Shown: piece after piece, positions 30,611 through 40,872 of the stretch
How positions within the stretch are numbered: position 1 is the first letter of the stretch
How the letters are laid out: each line of letters opens with the position of its first letter
From: Heracleum sosnowskyi
Taxonomy: Eukaryota; Streptophyta; Magnoliopsida; Apiales; Apiaceae
Length of the DNA stretch: 64,000 bases
Reading direction: 5' to 3'
Assembly (NCBI GenBank): GCA_030848705.1
Contig: CM061240.1
Coordinates: 125,414,998-125,478,997 of the forward strand
Translations under genes and position numbers: made by a program
The notes under the pieces: model-generated
The model's input: only the letters and a program-made list of their open reading frames with translations
Told to the model about the DNA's origin: nothing
Databases searched by the model: none

Positions 30611-31690
30611 CATAGTCTCAAAAAAATCATCAGGTGGAGTTTTCCCATCACGAGCAGCTAACCAGTCAAAAAACTTATGTTTGTACTCAGCACGTGTGAG
30701 ACCAAATACAGAGGGAGGAGGAACGGCAGGGAGGGGCAATGGTGGAGTAAGTTCTTCGAAAGTAAAGTCACCAAGCCAATCCTTTTTCTTATGCCAATCT
30801 AGTATTTTCGGACCATTCTCAGTTTCCAAGGATGAGATTTGACGCGCAATGAAACGAGTTTCAGAACCCAGTTTGTAAAAAAGTTTAACAAACTCTTTTT
30901 CCCAAGATTTAGCAGCAGCCTGTAGTCCTTCTTGTAGAGCACCAAACTCAAAATCAATAGATTTGGAAATATTCTTTTCTTGAGCATTAAGCACAGAGAG
31001 TTGAGCAGAAATTGAGTCAAGAGTAGTAGTAACATGCTTAGAAAATAATTCATAAGTGCAGTGCATCATACTAACTTGTGAGGTAAGAGAATCAAGGGAA
31101 TCGAGGGAAGACATACGAGACTTAACATAATCTAACATACCAGTATTGGCTTCAACCTTCTTGAAAAGAGAATTTAAGACACTAGCCAAATCCCGATCGT
31201 TAGGATCAGATTGATAATCAGGAGAAATTGGTGGTTCAACAAAAGTACGGTGAGACATACCAAAGTACAAACGATTGTCTGGAGATATTTTGATATGAGA
31301 TGCAAGTAAATTTTTGATATCGAAATGCTCAGTTAAAGGCTCAGGCACATCGTTGTCAGAAAGCACACCAAAATATTCAAAAACATGTGTCAATAAAGCA
31401 GGATAAGGAAGAAGCATGGAATCATGAGACATGCAATGTTGCATATTACGAATAATTAACAATGACATGTTAAAAGGAATTTTCTGAATCAACAAAGACA
31501 ACATGATGGTATCTTGAAAAGTAACCCGATCACGACCACTCTTACGAGGCAAAATATTAGTGTGAACAAGCTTATACAGCAACAACGCAAGAGGTGAGAG
31601 TTCAGAAATCAAAGGCTTGATAGAAATATGAATAAAATTCTCACCTAAAATAGATTTAAGCTGTTCTTCATATTGAAGACCTGGAATTTC
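30611..31690 (-). pseudogene. E2 ORF, plant-transposon-type protein, split by CACTA-1
   Basis: A frame of about 350 codons. There is no initiator ATG at the upstream edge: the open frame runs back to 31690, where LTR sequence begins, so the N terminus is lost. The first half (LALLLYKLVHTNILPR, IMLSLLIQKIPFNMSLLIIR) resembles the putative plant transposon protein domain often found in plant LTR elements. The second half is helical (SVLNSLFKKVEANTGMLDYV), then proline-rich. CACTA-1 interrupts it after FFETMF; the last 33 codons lie left of 20323. Function unknown. No gag or pol is associated with it here. Confidence 0.7.
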
Positions 31691-32535
31691 AACAAACTAA
31701 TGTAGAATAATAAACGTGCAACAAGTATCAAAAGTGAATGCAGAACACCAAGAAGTTTTCACTTGGTTCGGCCCCTACACCTGGTCTACGGCCTACATCC
31801 AAGTCCCCATGCCAACTAGCATAGAGAATATATTATATCCACGTAAAAACAAACTTACAACTTTCTCTTGATTACAAAACAAGGCCACCTGAAAGAACTC
31901 TTTCACCTAGCACACTTGCTACCTTGGCCAACTATTTGTAATCGCTCTCTTTGCCACAACCCGGCACAAGTCTTTACAATAAAACAATGAAAGAATATCA
32001 AGATTACAACTCAACTAGTACTACTTCTTGTTTGACTGGATATTCAAGAATATAAGAAGTGTATATGTATTTCAAATAAGCTTCTGAGAGTTGTGTATTT
32101 TTGGCTCTTAGAAAATAGTATATATATATCAGGAGCCTGGCAAAACGTATATATTTTTTCAACAGACTAAAAGGATAAAGCTTTTTAAAAGAACTAGCTG
32201 TTGGAAAAACATAAGAATAGGTCTTGCATAAAATGTGGGGTTTAGTTTTGATTTTGAAAACAAACTGTTGAAATAATAACCCATAAAAATATATTTTCAT
32301 AAAGATAACTTATATGGGTTTTATAAGATAATTAAAACAGTTTGTGGGAGAAAATATAGGAACAAAAATTTAACGTTGGTTGAGAATATATACCAAGTCA
32401 AATTTGAAGTTAACAAGAGACATTAGACACCTGTACTCTTTAACCTAAATATATGCACCAATATATCACAACAGCACACTTGTTTCTTCTGTCAGTTTCA
32501 TGTTCATGTCATCATCAGCAATCTTAGTATTAACA
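31691..32535 (-). repeat. E2 LTR copy 4
   Basis: Homologous to LTR copy 3 from its CAACAAACTAATG segment to the ATTAACA end at 32535. The first about 145 bp (plus-strand left end) are missing, and the E2 ORF is fused directly to the break, so PBS and gag-pol have been deleted. Confidence 0.8.
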
Positions 32536-33445
32536 ATTAATTCAATTATATAACAAGTATTAGTTAATGACAGGTGGAATGCAAAAAAAAAAAAAAAAAA
32601 GTAATATACCTTCTTTAAATTTTTCAAGATCCTCGAAATCTTCTTCAATTATTTTTGAATGTTTTGTCGACCGCAACCAATCTTGAGCAGAAATGAAACC
32701 TTCCACAACTTTAGGTGACAAAGAACTTCTATATGGATCAAGGACTCTTCCACCGGTACGAAAAGCCGACTATGTGTTACACTGAAAGTAGGGATTGCTA
32801 GTACATCTCGTGCAATTTGTGAGAGGATTGGAGATCTACTTAATTAACTCTCCACCATTTCAAAATATTGAAATCATCAGTTTTTTTAACATAGACACTA
32901 TCTTTAAGATAAATATTCAATTCACACTTAGATTCTACTTCTCCACTCTCTAGTTTTTGTCTCAAGAATATTTCCCCCAATGCCGATTGTGATCTTGAAG
33001 ATGTAAGGAAAGATTTTCTTAAAGTTGAGGATTGATCTTGTTGATTCACTTGAGTTTGAGTAGATTTACGTTGAGAAATCTTTTTATACTCTTCAAACAA
33101 CTCTTTTATGACTATTTTTGTGTCATTTTCCAACTTTTAACTAATTTCATCCCATATTCTTCAACAAGTGAAAATTCAATAAATTCTAGCTTGTGCATAG
33201 GATCAACAATAACCGTCACATAGATGAGTTTATTCATTTTGTTTACATCACCTAAATACTTGTCATGTTTCTTTTTCATTTTTTCACCCAAAAAACTCAA
33301 CTCAACGTCATCATTCTTCATCCACTTTTTCAATAAGTAATTAACCATGCTAATCTCATGATAAAATACATTAGATGTTAGTCATACAAAGAATCATAAA
33401 TCCTCAACGTTAGTTCATATTCATCTCCAGTACCATTACGTAGGT
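32536..33445 (-). pseudogene. hAT transposase pseudogene, C-terminal half
   Basis: Decayed minus-strand coding sequence. From high to low coordinates: a DUF4413-like segment (LTSNVFYHEISMV, NKMNKLIYVTVIVDPMHKL near 33230), a variable region (97 codons, 33133-32840), then the hAT dimerisation domain (ILKWWRVN near 32845; GGRVLDPYRSSLSPK near 32730; SAQDWLRS near 32680). Frameshifts and stops separate these blocks. The frame continues in the N-terminal part at 48284-49320, beyond gypsy-2. A poly-A/T tract lies at 32583-32600. Confidence 0.8.
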
Positions 33446-33450
33446 ACCCC

Positions 33451-35078
33451 TGATATATGATCTTTATGATCATATTTTCTCTATATTTTTATTTAATTTT
33501 GCATGAAATTGGATTTTTATTTAATTAATTTTTATGTTTTATTGTAGGAAAAAGGAGTTTCTTATAATAGAAGGATTGTCGCTGAAATTGCAATATTTGG
33601 AGTAAATTCTAGTAAAATTCGGATTTTCGGGACAGCTTGCGCAGTGTTCACTGTTTTGGCTATAACCGGAGCTTCAGATGTCAGGTTGAGGTGATTCAGG
33701 CGTCGTTGGAAAGCTTGCATGAAGACCTTTAATTCAAGTATGTTCTCAGATTTTACTGGTACTCCACACTGCCCAGAATATTGCCAGAAGCAGACAGCTC
33801 GAATTTCTTACTTTGGAATCATACTCTATTAGGGAAACTCCTTTGTTTTATTATTAAATAAGTAAAATAGATTATTTTTTGGATATTTATGATTAAAATT
33901 TACAATAAAATTAGTTATGTTTTAGATTTTAAATAATCCTAATGTTTAGGAAACAATTATAGTTTTTAGTGGAGATATTTGTGGGTGATGATTAGGGTTA
34001 TCTATATTTTGTAGGTGATTCTGTTTTATGTACGGCCTATAAAAAGACTTGCAGATGTAGTTTACTTTATGGAAACAATATAAATAAACAGTGTTGTTTT
34101 GTTTACTTTTTAAATACTTTTTGATTATATTTATTTTACTTTTATCAAATTTAAAAATTTAACATTATTATTAGACATAGTTCACTTAGGTATTATATAT
34201 ATTCACTAGATAAAAAATAGACGTACGTGACTTGTGTGGAGACAACGGTTACATATACAGAGAGGAAAATCACTACAAAAAGGAAGACAAGGAAGCATTC
34301 AAGAAGAGAAGCCATTGGACAGGATCAATTCTACGGTTTTTATCTTCTCTTTACTTTTCTTTATTGTAACTTTGCTATAATGTCTTCATTCTTGTGTTTA
34401 GTACTCTTTGTGATGTTTAACTAAATCTCCTTCTAGGCCTGTATGGATTTTTGTGTTTTTATATAGATTATTCATCAATTCTCTATTTTTGGTGTTCATA
34501 TCAATTGTTTATAGTGTTTTGTTTTTAATGCTTTTCAAGGAATGATCAACCTTGGAATTGAATTGGTAATTTAGATTGACTTGGAAAAGAAAATCTAAAT
34601 TAAGGCCTAAACACTATAACTTGGGATTAGTAGCATACTAATTTGTGGTTTGGATAAGAATATACCCTATCACCCTAGGTAATCACTTTAAGGCGGATGT
34701 TAATGCTGTTCAGAAACTTAAATTCTTGATAGGAATACGGGAATTAGTTAATGAATTAGGATCACTTGAAATTCGGAAGGTCCTTGTGATTATTTTAAAA
34801 TCCTTAGACTAGCCAATGGAGCACTAAAATAGAGATACATGTGTAGTTTATTGATGAACACAATTTGAAGTTAAAGGCCTAGTTTTGTTAATCTTAGAAT
34901 ATTATTTGCGTTAGTTTATTAATTAATTATGTCTTAAACCACTTGTTGTTTTAACTTGAATTGAAAGAACAATAATATATGGTATTTAGCATCTTAAATT
35001 AGTCCTCCTGGAAACACGAATTATTTTACTACTTGTAAGGATATGTGCACTTGCATTTGAGTTGTAAAATCGCTAACA
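33451..35078 (+). repeat. gypsy-2 left LTR (1628 bp)
   Basis: Starts TGATATATGATC after ACCCC and ends AAATCGCTAACA before AGTTTTTGG. The last 600 bp match 47678-48281 at high identity. No coding content. Confidence 0.85.
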
Positions 35079-35170
35079 AGTTTTTGGAGCCTCAATGAAT
35101 AGAACAGCCACGCACAAGATCGCGACAGATGTTGTAGAAGGAAGAAGATTTTGCAGAAGACTGTTTCTCT

Positions 35171-35540
35171 CACTACAAGGAAACAGGGCAAAACCGACCG
35201 TCTAAAACCGACCGACACAAATTAGGGCGGTTGAAACCGACCGACTGTCAGTCGGTCGGTTATGACTGTAGATTAAAAGAAAACGACATCGTTTTTGCTG
35301 ACATGGCGTGAACAAAACCGACCAATAAGATCGGTCAGTTATACTACTGACATGGCAACCACAAAACCGACCAATAGCATCGGTCGGTTATACTACTGAC
35401 CGGAAAATGAATTAAAAATATTAAAATTTGAATTATTGTGTACTGCAATATGCCAAAATGACGTCGTTTTATGTTACAGTCAAAACCGACCGTCATCGGT
35501 CGGTTATGTCCTGCTGCTTTATTTCATTTTTGGCTTAAAA
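35171..35540. repeat. CACTA-2 left TIR and subterminal array
   Basis: TIR followed by at least eight AACCGACC or GGTCGGTT units in both orientations, and ACGACATCGTTTT/ACGTCGTTTT motifs near 35282 and 35462. Confidence 0.9.
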
Positions 35541-35782
35541 CACTCATTTCTTCAAATGAACACATGACATAGAAAAAAAAAGAGGATAAAAAAAGAAGAA
35601 GATAATTGAAGAAAACAAAGAGAGGAAGTGATACAAATCATATAATGTAAGTTTTCCTTTATGTATTTTGTATTTAATTATGATTACATTTATTTTTTTT
35701 ATAATGCAATGTATATATGTATGTATTTTTATAATTGAATGCGAATGTTAAACCATTTGTTTACATATATTAATTGATGTAG

Positions 35783-38700
35783 ATGGCAAATATGGATAGA
35801 AGTTGGATAGGTAATCAAATACAAAGCGATAAAATTTCTTTAACTCCCGAATATAGGAATGGTGTAGAGGTTTTTTTAAATTTTGAAAAGGAGAAAAAAG
35901 TGGAGGAGGATGGTAAAATGAAGTGTCCTTGTAAGAATTGTAAGAATTTGAATTGGTTAGACATTGATGAAATTAGATTTCATTTGTTATCTAAAGGGAT
36001 GCTTGAAGGTTATACGGTGTGGACATCGCATGGTGAACAAGTTGTGCAAAGAAATGAGAGTCGAAAATCACATCATCGGGAACCTCCAAGGGTGGAAGAA
36101 CCGGTTGATTTTAATGCTATGTTACATGATTTTGCCGGTACAAATTATGAATATTATGACACCACGGATACGGGAACTAGTAATGTAGAAGAAGCCCCAA
36201 ATGATAGTGCTAAAAAATTCTATGAGTTATTTGTTGAAAATGGAGTCCCTATTTATCCGGGCAATATAAATTATACAAGATTAAGCCTGACCGCAAAATT
36301 ATTAGAATTCAAAAACTATTCAAATTGTAGTAATAAAGCTTTTGATAGTTTGCTTGAACTTCTTACGGATGTGTTACCAAAGAAACACACATTGCCCGAA
36401 ACCAATTATGAAATGAAAAAGATTATGAAGGGTTTGAGGGTTGAATATGAAAAAATTGATATGTGCGAGAATGATTGCATGTTATTTTATGGAGATGACA
36501 AAGATAAAATTGTATGTGATATATGTGGTAAAGATCGTTATCGGGATGTTTCGAGGAAAAATGGTAAAAAAATACCAAAAAAAATCTTAAGACATTTTCC
36601 TTTGATTCCTCGACTACAACGCTTGTACATGTCGGCGCATACATCCAATCATATGAGATTTTACAAGAATCGAGATGTGAAAGAGGGAGAGCTTAGTCAT
36701 CCCGCGGACGGAGATGAATGGAAAAAATTTGACCTTCGTTATCCATCATTTGCTAATGAGGTTCGTAATATAAGGCTTGGCCTTGCAACCGATGGTTTCA
36801 ACCCATTTGGCCCTACCGGAAAGAAAACATATAGTGTATGGCCCGTGGTGGTTGTTGTCTATAATCTTCCACCATCAATGTGTATGAAAAGGCCTTATAT
36901 GTTTATGACCGATATAGTTCCGGGTCCGAATAGCATCGGCAAAGATATTAATGTTTGTCTAAGGCCCCTCATTGATGAATTAAAGATATTGTGGAATACC
37001 GGAGTGGAAACATATGACCAATCTTTAAAGCAAAATTTTACAATGCGAGCGGCTCTTATGTGGACTATTAGTGACCTTCCCGCTATGAGTATGATAAGTG
37101 GGTGGTCGGGTAAAGGAAAAATGGGATGTCAAGTGTGTGGTGGAAGTGTGCAAGGGTTTCAATTAAAACATTCCGGAAAATGTAGTTTTTATGGTACGAA
37201 CCGAATATTTCTTGAACCAAATGATCCATTGCGCAAAAAAAGTAATTTGTTTGATAATGAGGAAAGAAGATTGTTTTGTGGTCGTTTGTCCGGGGAGGAT
37301 GTAAAGGGGTTGCTTAACGGTATCATTTTTCCACCACCCGGAAAGACTAATTCCAAGTTAAGGAGTGCTGCTTATGGGGAAGAGCATCATTGGACTCATG
37401 TTCCAATTTTTTATGAACTCCCTTATTGGTCATCGCATACTTTACGATATTCAATTGATATCATGCATACCGAAAATTAGGGCGGATTGCAAACATATTT
37501 TTTACTATTTTAAATGCGTCAAAATCAAAGGATCACAAGAAAGCAAGGTCGGATTGCAAACACTTTGATGTGTTGCGTCATTTGTGGATCGATGAAAATG
37601 GAAAAATGCCAAAAGCACCGTATTCCTTAAATAAAAAACAACTTAAACTTTTGTGTCATTGGATTTGCTCATTGAAACTTCCAGACGGTCATTCTTCCAA
37701 TATATCTCGTTGTTGCAATGTTGATGAGTGTAAATTTTTTGGATTCAAATCGCATGATTGTCATATATTTCTTCAAAAATTGTTGCCTCTTGCAATTCGT
37801 GAGCTTCTACCAACGCCTATTGTGGATGTCTTGACGACAATTTCAAATTTTTTTCAAGATTTGTGCTCATCTATTGTGACAAGAACCGATTTGGATCTAA
37901 TGGCAAAATCGGTTATTAGAGCTTTGTGCTTGTTGGAAACAATTTTTCCTCAAACTTGGTTTGATTCGATGGAACACTTGGTTGTACATTTAGCGGAAGA
38001 AATCAAACTAGCCGGGCCCGCTTATTGGCATTGGATGTATCCAATTGAGCGTTTGTTGGGAAAATTAAAACAAAAAGTAGGTAATAAAGCAAGAGTTGAG
38101 GGTTCAATTGCCGAACGATATATGGAAGAAGAGGCTCTTAATTTTTGTTCTCTTTATTTTGCCTCCGATTCGGTTCATAATAAAGTACGTCGTAATGAAG
38201 TTTTGTTTGATGTAAACAATTCTGATAAATTAGAAGTTTTTAGATATCCAATTGAATGTCTTGGAAAAGAAAGAGCGAGATATATGGATGATGATGAACG
38301 ACTGCTTGCAGAAGAATATGTTCTTTTAAACTCTCCTGAAGTTCAACCTTACCTAAGGTACCTATATCTTGTCCTAATTTAGTGATATAGTCATGTTTGC
38401 ATTATTTTATGTTATTTACATGTTTCTATTATTTCTCTATTCCTATATTTTAGAAGGTACCAAAATTGCGTTATGAGACAACGTCCGGGGACAACTCCTC
38501 AAGATTTAGATCGTATTGTCAAGACTCGATTTAAAACTTGGCTTAAAAAAAAGGTATTTTTTACATTTAGCAAAATTTAAATCTCGATTTTGATTTTATC
38601 ATTACATGTTTTATTAATTTTTTATAACTAGGTTGAGAATGATGAGACAGAGGGACCTCATTTTAAGGACTTGCTTGAAGGACCATCACTAAGAGTCGTG

Positions 38701-39309
38701 ACTTTTGAGACTTGTCAAGTTAATAGATATAAATTTTCGACGACATCCGCATCCGGTTCCGGTATTATTGTCAAAGGCACTTCACACGAAAATAATCTTG
38801 ATTATTATGGTCAACTACAAGAAATTATGAGACTTACTTATGATGGATACAATCATGTATATATGTTCAAGTGTATATGGTTTGACAATATCGGTGACGG
38901 TGTTAGGATGGATAAGAATCGAGTGGTGACGATTGATATAACTTCAAGATTGAGGTCTAATGAGATCTTTATTTTAGCTAGTCAAGCCTCTCAAGTATAT
39001 TATGCTCCAAGTGTATTGAATCCACGAAGCAATATATATACGGTGGTCAAGTCTAAAAGTCGTCCAATTGATGAAACTATCATTATGCAAAACGATATTG
39101 AGGATGCCTTTCAAGAAGATAGATCTAATGCCGGGAGCTTTTCACTCTTTGTTGATTTCGCACAATATGGTCCATTCATTCGGCATGTAGAAGAAGAAGA
39201 AGAAGAAGAAGAAGAAGAAGAAGAAGAAGAAGAAGAAGAAAACGAGGATGAAGAGGAGGAAGATGAAGAAGAGGAAGAAGAAAGAGGATGTGATGATAAT
39301 GATGATTAA
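35783..39309 (+). pseudogene. CACTA-2 transposase gene (Tnp2/TNPD type), one frameshift
   Basis: Three exons: 35783-38357, 38455-38553 and 38632-39309, with GT-AG introns and matching phases. A likely 5'UTR intron ends at TAG just before the ATG (GTAAGT near 35649). Domains: Transpos_assoc (DRSWIGN, CPCKNCKN), Transposase_21/Tnp2 (CDICGKDRYRDVSRKNGKK, HTSNHMRFYKN, DIVPGPNSIGKDINVCLRPL, GWSGKGKMGCQVCGG), DUF4218 (LPLAIRELLP, HWMYPIERLLGKLK) and DUF4216 (MFKCIWFDN). The frame breaks near 37475 in the A run after HTE; one extra A would restore it, so a 1-bp deletion is likely. The C terminus is a poly-glutamate tract. Without that lesion it would be about 1100 residues, usual for the family. Confidence 0.9.
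39189..39240 (+). repeat. GAA microsatellite coding poly-glutamate
   Basis: About seventeen GAA triplets encode an E tract in the DUF4216 exon, followed by mixed E/D codons to the stop. Acidic tails occur in this family, but the pure triplet run points to slippage expansion. Confidence 0.9.
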
Positions 39310-39474
39310 GACGATGATGGTTTTGACGATATTGAATAATATTGTTTGTAATTTGAACTTATAATGAATGATCAATTGTTATTAGTTGTATTGACAATAT
39401 GAAGGATTAATTGTTATTGGTTTTATTGGAAATAAGAAGGATTAAATGTGAATGATCAATTATAAGGGCTTCCC

Positions 39475-40590
39475 AGAAAACCGACCGATTATACACAGAA
39501 CCGACCGTTTTTTACAATTAGGGCTTCCCAGAAAACCGACCGATCTGGGACATAACCGACCGATTTCATAATAAACTTCTCAGAAAACCGACCGATTTCA
39601 TATTTAAGTGGTCGGTTATGAAGTGATCGGTTATAACATGTGGTCGGTTATGATGTGGTCGGTTATAACATTCTAATGACAAACTGCTAGAAAACCGACC
39701 GATTGTGCATTTTGACCTCGGTCGGTTATGACTATCTCAGTCAACTTTTCTATATTTTAAATATATAAATAAATAAATTTCTTAAAAAAATATTATAAAA
39801 TTACACTCGCTTTTCATTATTATAATTGTACTAGTAAGTTTAAAACCAATATTTTACAAGATCTCATTGCTTGAATTACGGTTTAAATTATATTTAAAAA
39901 TGTAAAATTAGTACATTTAATTGTGAATTAAATTGAAATTAAAATTTATTATATAATAAAATATCAACATAAACGGATATTGTGAAAATTATTTTCATAT
40001 CATTTAAATAAAATTTAAAAATATGATAAACATAATATCATGTTGAACAATACCTCTTCAAATGCATATCTCGTTTATTAGGTATGCACTTTCAGTTGAA
40101 TGTAACCATCGATTAACATGACATAGAAAATTAAAATATTATTTTAATGATCCAACCGTACGGATGTTATCATCACGGAAAAATATATTTATACACAAAC
40201 AATTAGCCTACTTTGATGATTACAAACACATTTTTATAATAAATATATGAATATATCACCTAAAACTGTAAAATAATTAAAATAAAATTTAAATTACACG
40301 ATCGACATGATCCAACCGTACCGATTTTTAGAATCAATGAAAATTGATCTATGTACGAAAAATTACGCTATATAATTAATTGTAATTATCTTTTACTAAA
40401 ACTGACAATTAGGGTTTCTAGGGTTCGTTAAAACCGACCGATTAGTGTAAAACCGACCGTCAATTTTTTCGGGGAAAAATTTTCATGAAAAATTAAAACC
40501 CCCGCCTTTAACAAAACGACGTCGTTTTGCATGTGTTACAAGTCCCAATGACATAACCGACCACTACGTCGGTCGGTTTTAGTCTGGGTA
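39475..40590. repeat. CACTA-2 central subterminal-type arrays
   Basis: Two blocks of AACCGACCG/CGGTCGGTT motifs (39475-39735 and 40430-40590) separated by about 700 bp of AT-rich DNA with GATCCAACCGTAC at 40149 and 40309. ACGACGTCGTTTTG near 40516 repeats the motif of the left end. No TIR is present, so the blocks sit between the two genes like the ends of two fused elements. Confidence 0.85.
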
Positions 40591-40665
40591 TAATTAAAAC
40601 AAAAGAACTGCTCCCATTCTCTTTATACAACTCTCAACTCTCAATTCTCTTTTCTCTCTTAATCC

Positions 40666-40782
40666 ATGGCGAAAATCATTCGTTCAACTCGTGCAAAATC
40701 GGTTCGTTTAACTCAAAGCCGTGCAAATCAATTGTGTGCTTCCTCATCCCCACTTTCTCAACTTGATGTAAGTTTTTAAACC

Positions 40783-40872
<90 letters not shown>

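Noticed and set aside
34227..34424. Plus-strand 65-codon frame
   Set aside because: Lies wholly in the gypsy-2 left LTR and shows no recognisable protein.
35200..35520. Regular short repeats that could suggest a CRISPR-like array
   Set aside because: Repeats are about 9 bp, in both orientations and irregularly spaced, next to a CACTA TIR: subterminal transposase-binding repeats.
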